A stretch of 64,000 bases of DNA from positions 1,240,001-1,304,000 of the forward strand of contig OZ059896.1 in the NCBI GenBank assembly GCA_964057225.1, in the 5' to 3' direction. Made by a program: the position numbers and the translations under genes. The DNA is from Auanema rhodensis. Its lineage: Eukaryota > Nematoda > Chromadorea > Rhabditida > Rhabditidae. Numbering within the stretch: position 1 is the stretch's first letter; each line of letters opens with the position of its first letter. This document shows, piece after piece, positions 37,735-50,705 of the stretch. A model generated the notes under the pieces. The model did no database searches. It saw only the letters and a program-made list of their open reading frames with translations, and had not been told where the DNA came from.

Positions 37735-39136
37735 TTAGTTATGATCGTTTGAAAAATGATGCATTAGTGTATGTTGAGTTTCCATGCACACTCAACATTG
37801 CTTCCAAAAACATTTTGACAAAATTTTTTCGAAAAATTTCAAAATAATTTCGCAAAAAGTAGATGTTTTTAGATTCCTTTTTTTGAGGCAAAAACGATGG
37901 ACAATGTTATTCAACGAAAAAATTAATTCTTCAGGGTGAAAATCGAGGATATAAGTGTGAACTTATATCAGATGATATCTAGGTGCATTTTTAAGCTAGC
38001 GCAAATCTGATAACACAGATCGACGCAGCTTAAAAATCCGCATCGAATGCACTATATTACATTGAGGAAAGCTTAATACAAAAATTAGTTATGATCGTTT
38101 GAAAAATGATGCATTAGTGTATGTTGAGTTTCCATGTACACTCAAAATTGCTTCCAAAAACATTTTGACAAAAATTTTTTCGAAAAATTTCAAAATAATT
38201 TAGCAAAAAGTAGATGTTTTTAGATTCCTTCTTTCAAGGCAAAAACGATGGACAATGTTATTCAACGAAAAAATTAATTCTTCAGGGTGAAAATCGAGGA
38301 TATAAGTGTGAACTTATATCAGTTGATATCTCGGTGCATTTTTAAGCTAGCGCAAATCTGATAACACAGATCGACGCAGCTTAAAAATTCGCATCGAATG
38401 CATTATACTACATGGAGAAACGCTCATCACAAAAATTAGTTATGATCGTTTGAAAAATGATGCATTAGTGTATGTTGAGTTTCCATGTACACTCAACATT
38501 GCTTCCAAAAACATTTTGACAAAATTTTTTCGAAAAATTTCAAAATAATTTCGCAAAAAGTAGATGTTTTTAGATTTCTTTTTTTGAGGCAAAAACGATG
38601 GACAATGTTATTCAACGAAAAAATTAATTCTTCAGGGTGAAAATCGAGGATATAAGTGTGAACTTATATCAGTTAATATCTCGGTGCATTTTTAAGCTAG
38701 CGCAAATCTGATAACACAGATCGACGCAGCTTAAAAGTCCGCATCGAATGCACTATACTACATTAAGAAAAGCTTAATACAAAAATTAGTTATGATCGTT
38801 TGAAAAATGATGCATTAGTGTATGTTGAGTTTCCATGTACACTCAAAATTGCTTCCAAAAACATTTTGACAAAAATTTTTTCGAAAAATTTCAAAATAAT
38901 TTAGCAAAAAGTAGATGTTTTTAGATTCCTTTTTTCAAGGCAAAAACGATGGACAATGTTATTCAACGAAAAAATTAATTCTTCAGGGTGAAAATCGAGG
39001 ATATAAGTGTGAACTTATATCAGTTGATATCTCGGTGCATTTTTAAGCTAGCGCAAATCTGATAACATAGATCGACGCAGCTTAAAAATCCGCATCGAAT
39101 GCACTATACTACATGGAGAAACGCTCATCACAAAAA
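37735..39136 (+). repeat. 4-unit derivative of the 2103-bp repeat (1402 bp), copy 1
   Basis: Units start at 37735 (CCATGCAC, AGATGATATCTAGG), 38085 (AAAATTCGC), 38436 (GATTTCTTTTTTTGAGG, GTTAATATC) and 38786. The fourth begins like the fourth unit of the 2103-bp repeat (TTTTTTCAAGG) and ends like its sixth (CATAGATCG, AAAATCC, CATGGAG). That is what a two-unit deletion by unequal exchange would leave. Confidence 0.85.
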
Positions 39137-41239
39137 TTAGTTATGATCGTTTGAAAAATGATGCATTAGTGTATGTTGAGTTTCCATGCACACTCAACAT
39201 TGCTTCCAAAAACATTTTGACAAAATTTTTTCGAAAAATTTCAAAATAATTTCGCAAAAAGTAGATGTTTTTAGATTCCTTTTTTTGAGGCAAAAACGAT
39301 GGACAATGTTATTCAACGAAAAAATTAATTCTTCAGGGTGAAAATCGAGGATATAAGTGTGAACTTATATCAGATGATATCTAGGTGCATTTTTAAGCTA
39401 GCGCAAATCTGATAACACAGATCGACGCAGCTTAAAAATCCGCATCGAATGCACTATATTACATTGAGGAAAGCTTAATACAAAAATTAGTTATGATCGT
39501 TTGAAAAATGATGCATTAGTGTATGTTGAGTTTCCATGTACACTCAAAATTGCTTCCAAAAACATTTTGACAAAAATTTTTTCGAAAAATTTCAAAATAA
39601 TTTAGCAAAAAGTAGATGTTTTTAGATTCCTTCTTTCAAGGCAAAAACGATGGACAATGTTATTCAACGAAAAAATTAATTCTTCAGGGTGAAAATCGAG
39701 GATATAAGTGTGAACTTATATCAGTTGATATCTCGGTGCATTTTTAAGCTAGCGCAAATCTGATAACACAGATCGACGCAGCTTAAAAATTCGCATCGAA
39801 TGCATTATACTACATGGAGAAACGCTCATCACAAAAATTAGTTATGATCGTTTGAAAAATGATGCATTAGTGTATGTTGAGTTTCCATGTACACTCAACA
39901 TTGCTTCCAAAAACATTTTGACAAAATTTTTTCGAAAAATTTCAAAATAATTTCGCAAAAAGTAGATGTTTTTAGATTTCTTTTTTTGAGGCAAAAACGA
40001 TGGACAATGTTATTCAACGAAAAAATTAATTCTTCAGGGTGAAAATCGAGGATATAAGTGTGAACTTATATCAGTTAATATCTCGGTGCATTTTTAAGCT
40101 AGCGCAAATCTGATAACACAGATCGACGCAGCTTAAAAGTCCGCATCGAATGCACTATACTACATTAAGAAAAGCTTAATACAAAAATTAGTTATGATCG
40201 TTTGAAAAATGATGCATTAGTGTATGTTGAGTTTCCATGTACACTCAAAATTGCTTCCAAAAACATTTTGACAAAAATTTTTTCGAAAAATTTCAAAATA
40301 ATTTAGCAAAAAGTAGATGTTTTTAGATTCCTTTTTTCAAGGCAAAAACGATGGACAATGTTATTCAACGAAAAAATTAATTCTTCAGGGTGAAAATCGA
40401 GGATATAAATGTGAACTTATATCAGTTGATATCTCGGTGCATTTTTAAGCTAGCGCAAATCTGATAACACAGATCGACGCAGCTTAAAAATCCGCATCGA
40501 ATGCACTATATTACATTGAGGAAAGCTTAATACAAAAATTAGTTATGATTGTTTGAAAAATGATGCATTAGTGTATGTTGAGTTTCCATGTACACTCAAA
40601 ATTGCTTCCAAAAACATTTTGACAAAAATTTTTTCGAAAAATTTCAAAATAATTTAGCAAAAAGTAGATGTTTTTAGATTCCTTCTTTCAAGGCAAAAAC
40701 GATGGACAATGTTATTCAACGAAAAAATTAATTCTTCAGGGTGAAAATCGAGGATATAAGTGTGAACTTATATCAGTTGATATCTCGGTGCATTTTTAAG
40801 CTAGCGCAAATCTGATAACACAGATCGACGCAGCTTAAAAATCCGCATCGAATGCATTATACTACATGGAGAAACGCTCATCACAAAAATTAGTTATGAT
40901 CGTTTGAAAAATGATGCATTAGTGTATGTTGAGTTTCCATGTACACTCAACATTGCTTCCAAAAACATTTTGACAAAATTTTTTCGAAAAATTTCAAAAT
41001 AATTTCGCAAAAAGTAGATGTTTTTAGATTCCTTTTTTTGAGGCAAAAACGATGGACAATGTTATTCAACGAAAAAATTAATTCTTCAGGGTGAAAATCG
41101 AGGATATAAGTGTGAACTTATATCAGTTGATATCTCGGTGCATTTTTAAGCTAGCGCAAATCTGATAACATAGATCGACGCAGCTTAAAAATCCGCATCG
41201 AATGCACTATACTACATGGAGAAACGCTCATCACAAAAA
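39137..41239 (+). repeat. 6-unit higher-order repeat, copy 1 (2103 bp)
   Basis: Units start at 39137 (CCATGCAC), 39487 (AAAATTCGC), 39838 (GATTTCTTT), 40188 (TTTTTTCAAGG with GATATAAATG), 40539 (GATTGTTTG) and 40890 (beta with CATAGATCG). Lengths 350+351+350+351+351+350 give 2103. The marker order recurs at 43695 and 48603, and with a replaced last unit at 50706. Confidence 0.9.
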
Positions 41240-41941
41240 TTAGTTATGATCGTTTGAAAAATGATGCATTAGTGTATGTTGAGTTTCCATGTACACTCAA
41301 CATTGCTTCCAAAAACATTTTGACAAAAATTTTTTCGAAAAATTTCAAAATAATTTCGCAAAAAGTAGATGTTTTTAGATTCCTTTTTTTGAGGCAAAAA
41401 CGATGGACAATGTTATTCAACGAAAAAATTAATTCTTCAGGGTGAAAATCGAGGATATAAGTGTGAACTTATATCAGTTGATATCTCGGTGCATTTTTAA
41501 GCTAGCGCAAATCTGATAACATAGATCGACGCAGCTTAAAAATCCGCATCGAATGCACTATACTACATGGAGAAACGCTCATCACAAAAATTAGTTATGA
41601 TCGTTTGAAAAATGATGCATTAGTGTATGTTGAGTTTCCATGTACACTCAACATTGCTTCCAAAAACATTTTGACAAAAATTTTTTCGAAAAATTTCAAA
41701 ATAATTTCGCAAAAAGTAGATGTTTTTAGATTCCTTTTTTCGAGGCAAAAACGATGGACAATGTTATTCAACGAAAAAATTAATTCTTCAGGGTGAAAAT
41801 CGAGGATATAAGTGTGAACTTATATCAGTTGATATCTCGGTGCATTTTTAAGCTAGCGCAAATCTGATAACATAGATCGACGCAGCTTAAAAATCCGCAT
41901 CGAATGCACTATACTACATGGAGAAACGCTCATCACAAAAA
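41240..41941 (+). repeat. Two C-type 351-bp units
   Basis: Units start at 41240 and 41591. Both have C at position 62 and TTTCGCA like beta but the full A5 tract, giving 351 bp. They end in CATAGATCG and CATGGAG. This combination happens to keep one frame open for 63 codons from a TTG at unit position 15 (41254-41445 and 41605-41796). The second has TTTTTTCGAGG. Confidence 0.85.
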
Positions 41942-43343
41942 TTAGTTATGATCGTTTGAAAAATGATGCATTAGTGTATGTTGAGTTTCCATGCACACTC
42001 AACATTGCTTCCAAAAACATTTTGACAAAATTTTTTCGAAAAATTTCAAAATAATTTCGCAAAAAGTAGATGTTTTTAGATTCCTTTTTTTGAGGCAAAA
42101 ACGATGGACAATGTTATTCAACGAAAAAATTAATTCTTCAGGGTGAAAATCGAGGATATAAGTGTGAACTTATATCAGATGATATCTAGGTGCATTTTTA
42201 AGCTAGCGCAAATCTGATAACACAGATCGACGCAGCTTAAAAATCCGCATCGAATGCACTATATTACATTGAGGAAAGCTTAATACAAAAATTAGTTATG
42301 ATCGTTTGAAAAATGATGCATTAGTGTATGTTGAGTTTCCATGTACACTCAAAATTGCTTCCAAAAACATTTTGACAAAAATTTTTTCGAAAAATTTCAA
42401 AATAATTTAGCAAAAAGTAGATGTTTTTAGATTCCTTCTTTCAAGGCAAAAACGATGGACAATGTTATTCAACGAAAAAATTAATTCTTCAGGGTGAAAA
42501 TCGAGGATATAAGTGTGAACTTATATCAGTTGATATCTCGGTGCATTTTTAAGCTAGCGCAAATCTGATAACACAGATCGACGCAGCTTAAAAATTCGCA
42601 TCGAATGCATTATACTACATGGAGAAACGCTCATCACAAAAATTAGTTATGATCGTTTGAAAAATGATGCATTAGTGTATGTTGAGTTTCCATGTACACT
42701 CAACATTGCTTCCAAAAACATTTTGACAAAATTTTTTCGAAAAATTTCAAAATAATTTCGCAAAAAGTAGATGTTTTTAGATTTCTTTTTTTGAGGCAAA
42801 AACGATGGACAATGTTATTCAACGAAAAAATTAATTCTTCAGGGTGAAAATCGAGGATATAAGTGTGAACTTATATCAGTTAATATCTCGGTGCATTTTT
42901 AAGCTAGCGCAAATCTGATAACACAGATCGACGCAGCTTAAAAGTCCGCATCGAATGCACTATACTACATTAAGAAAAGCTTAATACAAAAATTAGTTAT
43001 GATCGTTTGAAAAATGATGCATTAGTGTATGTTGAGTTTCCATGTACACTCAAAATTGCTTCCAAAAACATTTTGACAAAAATTTTTTCGAAAAATTTCA
43101 AAATAATTTAGCAAAAAGTAGATGTTTTTAGATTCCTTTTTTCAAGGCAAAAACGATGGACAATGTTATTCAACGAAAAAATTAATTCTTCAGGGTGAAA
43201 ATCGAGGATATAAGTGTGAACTTATATCAGTTGATATCTCGGTGCATTTTTAAGCTAGCGCAAATCTGATAACATAGATCGACGCAGCTTAAAAATCCGC
43301 ATCGAATGCACTATACTACATGGAGAAACGCTCATCACAAAAA
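41942..43343 (+). repeat. 4-unit derivative (1402 bp), copy 2
   Basis: Units start at 41942, 42292, 42643 and 42993 and repeat the marker order of 37735-39136, including the fused fourth unit (TTTTTTCAAGG 5' half, CATAGATCG and CATGGAG 3' half). Confidence 0.87.
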
Positions 43344-43694
43344 TTAGTTATGATCGTTTGAAAAATGATGCATTAGTGTATGTTGAGTTTCCATGTACAC
43401 TCAACATTGCTTCCAAAAACATTTTGACAAAAATTTTTTCGAAAAATTTCAAAATAATTTAGCAAAAAGTAGATGTTTTTAGATTCCTTCTTTCAAGGCA
43501 AAAACGATGGACAATGTTATTCAACGAAAAAATTAATTCTTCAGGGTGAAAATCGAGGATATAAGTGTGAACTTATATCAGTTGATATCTCGGTGCATTT
43601 TTAAGCTAGCGCAAATCTGATAACATAGATCGACGCAGCTTAAAAATCCGCATCGAATGCACTATACTACATGGAGAAACGCTCATCACAAAAA
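43344..43694 (+). repeat. Single hybrid unit
   Basis: This unit has C at position 62, 351 bp, TTTAGCA, CTTCTTTCAAGG, CATAGATCG and a CATGGAG end. It is a beta-marked 5' end joined to an alpha centre, placed between a 4-unit and a 6-unit repeat. Confidence 0.8.
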
Positions 43695-45797
43695 TTAGTT
43701 ATGATCGTTTGAAAAATGATGCATTAGTGTATGTTGAGTTTCCATGCACACTCAACATTGCTTCCAAAAACATTTTGACAAAATTTTTTCGAAAAATTTC
43801 AAAATAATTTCGCAAAAAGTAGATGTTTTTAGATTCCTTTTTTTGAGGCAAAAACGATGGACAATGTTATTCAACGAAAAAATTAATTCTTCAGGGTGAA
43901 AATCGAGGATATAAGTGTGAACTTATATCAGATGATATCTAGGTGCATTTTTAAGCTAGCGCAAATCTGATAACACAGATCGACGCAGCTTAAAAATCCG
44001 CATCGAATGCACTATATTACATTGAGGAAAGCTTAATACAAAAATTAGTTATGATCGTTTGAAAAATGATGCATTAGTGTATGTTGAGTTTCCATGTACA
44101 CTCAAAATTGCTTCCAAAAACATTTTGACAAAAATTTTTTCGAAAAATTTCAAAATAATTTAGCAAAAAGTAGATGTTTTTAGATTCCTTCTTTCAAGGC
44201 AAAAACGATGGACAATGTTATTCAACGAAAAAATTAATTCTTCAGGGTGAAAATCGAGGATATAAGTGTGAACTTATATCAGTTGATATCTCGGTGCATT
44301 TTTAAGCTAGCGCAAATCTGATAACACAGATCGACGCAGCTTAAAAATTCGCATCGAATGCATTATACTACATGGAGAAACGCTCATCACAAAAATTAGT
44401 TATGATCGTTTGAAAAATGATGCATTAGTGTATGTTGAGTTTCCATGTACACTCAACATTGCTTCCAAAAACATTTTGACAAAATTTTTTCGAAAAATTT
44501 CAAAATAATTTCGCAAAAAGTAGATGTTTTTAGATTTCTTTTTTTGAGGCAAAAACGATGGACAATGTTATTCAACGAAAAAATTAATTCTTCAGGGTGA
44601 AAATCGAGGATATAAGTGTGAACTTATATCAGTTAATATCTCGGTGCATTTTTAAGCTAGCGCAAATCTGATAACACAGATCGACGCAGCTTAAAAGTCC
44701 GCATCGAATGCACTATACTACATTAAGAAAAGCTTAATACAAAAATTAGTTATGATCGTTTGAAAAATGATGCATTAGTGTATGTTGAGTTTCCATGTAC
44801 ACTCAAAATTGCTTCCAAAAACATTTTGACAAAAATTTTTTCGAAAAATTTCAAAATAATTTAGCAAAAAGTAGATGTTTTTAGATTCCTTTTTTCAAGG
44901 CAAAAACGATGGACAATGTTATTCAACGAAAAAATTAATTCTTCAGGGTGAAAATCGAGGATATAAATGTGAACTTATATCAGTTGATATCTCGGTGCAT
45001 TTTTAAGCTAGCGCAAATCTGATAACACAGATCGACGCAGCTTAAAAATCCGCATCGAATGCACTATATTACATTGAGGAAAGCTTAATACAAAAATTAG
45101 TTATGATTGTTTGAAAAATGATGCATTAGTGTATGTTGAGTTTCCATGTACACTCAAAATTGCTTCCAAAAACATTTTGACAAAAATTTTTTCGAAAAAT
45201 TTCAAAATAATTTAGCAAAAAGTAGATGTTTTTAGATTCCTTCTTTCAAGGCAAAAACGATGGACAATGTTATTCAACGAAAAAATTAATTCTTCAGGGT
45301 GAAAATCGAGGATATAAGTGTGAACTTATATCAGTTGATATCTCGGTGCATTTTTAAGCTAGCGCAAATCTGATAACACAGATCGACGCAGCTTAAAAAT
45401 CCGCATCGAATGCATTATACTACATGGAGAAACGCTCATCACAAAAATTAGTTATGATCGTTTGAAAAATGATGCATTAGTGTATGTTGAGTTTCCATGT
45501 ACACTCAACATTGCTTCCAAAAACATTTTGACAAAATTTTTTCGAAAAATTTCAAAATAATTTCGCAAAAAGTAGATGTTTTTAGATTCCTTTTTTTGAG
45601 GCAAAAACGATGGACAATGTTATTCAACGAAAAAATTAATTCTTCAGGGTGAAAATCGAGGATATAAGTGTGAACTTATATCAGTTGATATCTCGGTGCA
45701 TTTTTAAGCTAGCGCAAATCTGATAACATAGATCGACGCAGCTTAAAAATCCGCATCGAATGCACTATACTACATGGAGAAACGCTCATCACAAAAA
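43695..45797 (+). repeat. 6-unit higher-order repeat, copy 2 (2103 bp)
   Basis: Units start at 43695, 44045, 44396, 44746, 45097 and 45448. All markers of 39137-41239 recur in order at an offset of 4558 bp: CCATGCAC, AAAATTCGC, GATTTCTTT, GATATAAATG, GATTGTTTG, then the CATAGATCG beta. Confidence 0.9.
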
Positions 45798-48602
45798 TTA
45801 GTTATGATCGTTTGAAAAATGATGCATTAGTGTATGTTGAGTTTCCATGTACACTCAACATTGCTTCCAAAAACATTTTGACAAAAATTTTTTCGAAAAA
45901 TTTCAAAATAATTTCGCAAAAAGTAGATGTTTTTAGATTCCTTCTTTCAAGGCAAAAACGATGGACAATGTTATTCAACGAAAAAATTAATTCTTCAGGG
46001 TGAAAATCGAGGATATAAGTGTGAACTTATATCAGTTGATATCTCGGTGCATTTTTAAGCTAGCGCAAATCTGATAACACAGATCGACGCAGCTTAAAAA
46101 TCCGCATCGAATGCATTATACTACATGGAGAAACGCTCATCACAAAAATTAGTTATGATCGTTTGAAAAATGATGCATTAGTGTATGTTGAGTTTCCATG
46201 TACACTCAACATTGCTTCCAAAAACATTTTGACAAAATTTTTTCGAAAAATTTCAAAATAATTTCGCAAAAAGTAGATGTTTTTAGATTCCTTTTTTTGA
46301 GGCAAAAACGATGGACAATGTTATTCAACGAAAAAATTAATTCTTCAGGGTGAAAATCGAGGATATAAGTGTGAACTTATATCAGTTGATATCTCGGTGC
46401 ATTTTTAAGCTAGCGCAAATCTGATAACATAGATCGACGCAGCTTAAAAATCCGCATCGAATGCACTATACTACATGGAGAAACGCTCATCACAAAAATT
46501 AGTTATGATCGTTTGAAAAATGATGCATTAGTGTATGTTGAGTTTCCATGTACACTCAACATTGCTTCCAAAAACATTTTGACAAAAATTTTTTCGAAAA
46601 ATTTCAAAATAATTTCGCAAAAAGTAGATGTTTTTAGATTCCTTTTTTTGAGGCAAAAACGATGGACAATGTTATTCAACGAAAAAATTAATTCTTCAGG
46701 GTGAAAATCGAGGATATAAGTGTGAACTTATATCAGTTGATATCTCGGTGCATTTTTAAGCTAGCGCAAATCTGATAACATAGATCGACGCAGCTTAAAA
46801 ATCCGCATCGAATGCACTATACTACATGGAGAAACGCTCATCACAAAAATTAGTTATGATCGTTTGAAAAATGATGCATTAGTGTATGTTGAGTTTCCAT
46901 GCACACTCAACATTGCTTCCAAAAACATTTTGACAAAATTTTTTCGAAAAATTTCAAAATAATTTAGCAAAAAGTAGATGTTTTTAGATTCCTTCTTTCA
47001 AGGCAAAAACGATGGACAATGTTATTCAACGAAAAAATTAATTCTTCAGGGTGAAAATCGAGGATATAAGTGTGAACTTATATCAGATGATATCTAGGTG
47101 CATTTTTAAGCTAGCGCAAATCTGATAACACAGATCGACGCAGCTTAAAAATCCGCATCGAATGCACTATATTACATTGAGGAAAGCTTAATACAAAAAT
47201 TAGTTATGATCGTTTGAAAAATGATGCATTAGTGTATGTTGAGTTTCCATGTACACTCAAAATTGCTTCCAAAAACATTTTGACAAAAATTTTTTCGAAA
47301 AATTTCAAAATAATTTAGCAAAAAGTAGATGTTTTTAGATTCCTTCTTTCAAGGCAAAAACGATGGACAATGTTATTCAACGAAAAAATTAATTCTTCAG
47401 GGTGAAAATCGAGGATATAAGTGTGAACTTATATCAGTTGATATCTCGGTGCATTTTTAAGCTAGCGCAAATCTGATAACATAGATCGACGCAGCTTAAA
47501 AATCCGCATCGAATGCACTATACTACATGGAGAAACGCTCATCACAAAAATTAGTTATGATCGTTTGAAAAATGATGCATTAGTGTATGTTGAGTTTCCA
47601 TGTACACTCAACATTGCTTCCAAAAACATTTTGACAAAAATTTTTTCGAAAAATTTCAAAATAATTTCGCAAAAAGTAGATGTTTTTAGATTCCTTCTTT
47701 CAAGGCAAAAACGATGGACAATGTTATTCAACGAAAAAATTAATTCTTCAGGGTGAAAATCGAGGATATAAGTGTGAACTTATATCAGTTAATATCTCGG
47801 TGCATTTTTAAGCTAGCGCAAATCTGATAACACAGATCGACGCAGCTTAAAAGTCCGCATCGAATGCACTATACTACATTAAGAAAAGCTTAATACAAAA
47901 ATTAGTTATGATCGTTTGAAAAATGATGCATTAGTGTATGTTGAGTTTCCATGTACACTCAAAATTGCTTCCAAAAACATTTTGACAAAATTTTTTCGAA
48001 AAATTTCAAAATAATTTCGCAAAAAGTAGATGTTTTTAGATTCCTTTTTTTGAGGCAAAAACGATGGACAATGTTATTCAACGAAAAAATTAATTCTTCA
48101 GGGTGAAAATCGAGGATATAAGTGTGAACTTATATCAGTTGATATCTCGGTGCATTTTTAAGCTAGCGCAAATCTGATAACACAGATCGACGCAGCTTAA
48201 AAATCCGCATCGAATGCACTATACTACATGGAGAAACGCTCATCACAAAAATTAGTTATGATCGTTTGAAAAATGATGCATTAGTGTATGTTGAGTTTCC
48301 ATGTACACTCAACATTGCTTCCAAAAACATTTTGACAAAAATTTTTTCGAAAAATTTCAAAATAATTTCGCAAAAAGTAGATGTTTTTAGATTCCTTTTT
48401 TTGAGGCAAAAACGATGGACAATGTTATTCAACGAAAAAATTAATTCTTCAGGGTGAAAATCGAGGGTATAAGTGTGAACTTATATCAGTTGATATCTCG
48501 GTGCATTTTTAAGCTAGCGCAAATCTGATAACATAGATCGACGCAGCTTAAAAATCCGCATCGAATGCACTATACTACATGGAGAAACGCTCATCACAAA
48601 AA
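45798..48602 (+). repeat. Eight mosaic units between 6-unit repeats
   Basis: Units start at 45798, 46149, 46499, 46850, 47200, 47551, 47902 and 48252. Those at 45798, 46499, 47551 and 48252 are C-type 351-bp units with the TTG-started 63-codon open stretch. The unit at 46850 joins CCATGCAC and the 350-bp tract to an alpha TTTAGCA and CTTCTTTCAAGG, then AGATGATATCTAGG. The unit at 47902 joins A at 62 to a beta 350-bp tract with TTTCGCA. The unit at 48252 has a private CGAGGGTATAAG. These are the densest alpha-beta recombinants in the window. Confidence 0.8.
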
Positions 48603-50705
48603 TTAGTTATGATCGTTTGAAAAATGATGCATTAGTGTATGTTGAGTTTCCATGCACACTCAACATTGCTTCCAAAAACATTTTGACAAAATTTTTTCGA
48701 AAAATTTCAAAATAATTTCGCAAAAAGTAGATGTTTTTAGATTCCTTTTTTTGAGGCAAAAACGATGGACAATGTTATTCAACGAAAAAATTAATTCTTC
48801 AGGGTGAAAATCGAGGATATAAGTGTGAACTTATATCAGATGATATCTAGGTGCATTTTTAAGCTAGCGCAAATCTGATAACACAGATCGACGCAGCTTA
48901 AAAATCCGCATCGAATGCACTATATTACATTGAGGAAAGCTTAATACAAAAATTAGTTATGATCGTTTGAAAAATGATGCATTAGTGTATGTTGAGTTTC
49001 CATGTACACTCAAAATTGCTTCCAAAAACATTTTGACAAAAATTTTTTCGAAAAATTTCAAAATAATTTAGCAAAAAGTAGATGTTTTTAGATTCCTTCT
49101 TTCAAGGCAAAAACGATGGACAATGTTATTCAACGAAAAAATTAATTCTTCAGGGTGAAAATCGAGGATATAAGTGTGAACTTATATCAGTTGATATCTC
49201 GGTGCATTTTTAAGCTAGCGCAAATCTGATAACACAGATCGACGCAGCTTAAAAATTCGCATCGAATGCATTATACTACATGGAGAAACGCTCATCACAA
49301 AAATTAGTTATGATCGTTTGAAAAATGATGCATTAGTGTATGTTGAGTTTCCATGTACACTCAACATTGCTTCCAAAAACATTTTGACAAAATTTTTTCG
49401 AAAAATTTCAAAATAATTTCGCAAAAAGTAGATGTTTTTAGATTCCTTTTTTTGAGGCAAAAACGATGGACAATGTTATTCAACGAAAAAATTAATTCTT
49501 CAGGGTGAAAATCGAGGATATAAGTGTGAACTTATATCAGTTAATATCTCGGTGCATTTTTAAGCTAGCGCAAATCTGATAACACAGATCGACGCAGCTT
49601 AAAAGTCCGCATCGAATGCACTATACTACATTAAGAAAAGCTTAATACAAAAATTAGTTATGATCGTTTGAAAAATGATGCATTAGTGTATGTTGAGTTT
49701 CCATGTACACTCAAAATTGCTTCCAAAAACATTTTGACAAAAATTTTTTCGAAAAATTTCAAAATAATTTAGCAAAAAGTAGATGTTTTTAGATTCCTTT
49801 TTTCAAGGCAAAAACGATGGACAATGTTATTCAACGAAAAAATTAATTCTTCAGGGTGAAAATCGAGGATATAAATGTGAACTTATATCAGTTGATATCT
49901 CGGTGCATTTTTAAGCTAGCGCAAATCTGATAACACAGATCGACGCAGCTTAAAAATCCGCATCGAATGCACTATATTACATTGAGGAAAGCTTAATACA
50001 AAAATTAGTTATGATTGTTTGAAAAATGATGCATTAGTGTATGTTGAGTTTCCATGTACACTCAAAATTGCTTCCAAAAACATTTTGACAAAAATTTTTT
50101 CGAAAAATTTCAAAATAATTTAGCAAAAAGTAGATGTTTTTAGATTCCTTCTTTCAAGGCAAAAACGATGGACAATGTTATTCAACGAAAAAATTAATTC
50201 TTCAGGGTGAAAATCGAGGATATAAGTGTGAACTTATATCAGTTGATATCTCGGTGCATTTTTAAGCTAGCGCAAATCTGATAACACAGATCGACGCAGC
50301 TTAAAAATCCGCATCGAATGCATTATACTACATGGAGAAACCCTCATCACAAAAATTAGTTATGATCGTTTGAAAAATGATGCATTAGTGTATGTTGAGT
50401 TTCCATGTACACTCAACATTGCTTCCAAAAACATTTTGACAAAATTTTTTCGAAAAATTTCAAAATAATTTCGCAAAAAGTAGATGTTTTTAGATTCCTT
50501 TTTTTGAGGCAAAAACGATGGACAATGTTATTCAACGAAAAAATTAATTCTTCAGGGTGAAAATCGAGGATATAAGTGTGAACTTATATCAGTTGATATC
50601 TCGGTGCATTTTTAAGCTAGCGCAAATCTGATAACATAGATCGACGCAGCTTAAAAATCCGCATCGAATGCATTATACTACATGGAGAAACGCTCATCAC
50701 AAAAA
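48603..50705 (+). repeat. 6-unit higher-order repeat, copy 3 (2103 bp)
   Basis: Units start at 48603, 48953, 49304, 49654, 50005 and 50356. Markers follow 39137-41239, except that the third unit has GATTCCTTT in place of GATTTCTTT and the sixth ends with CATTATACTACATGGAG and has a private AAACCCTCATC. Confidence 0.88.

Noticed and set aside
41254-41445. 63-codon open frame, repeated at 41605, 45812, 46513, 47565, 48266, 55279, 55630 and 55981
   Set aside because: TTG start at unit position 15; most neighbouring units close the same frame through the 350-bp length or the TTTAGCA state, which shows no selection to keep it open.
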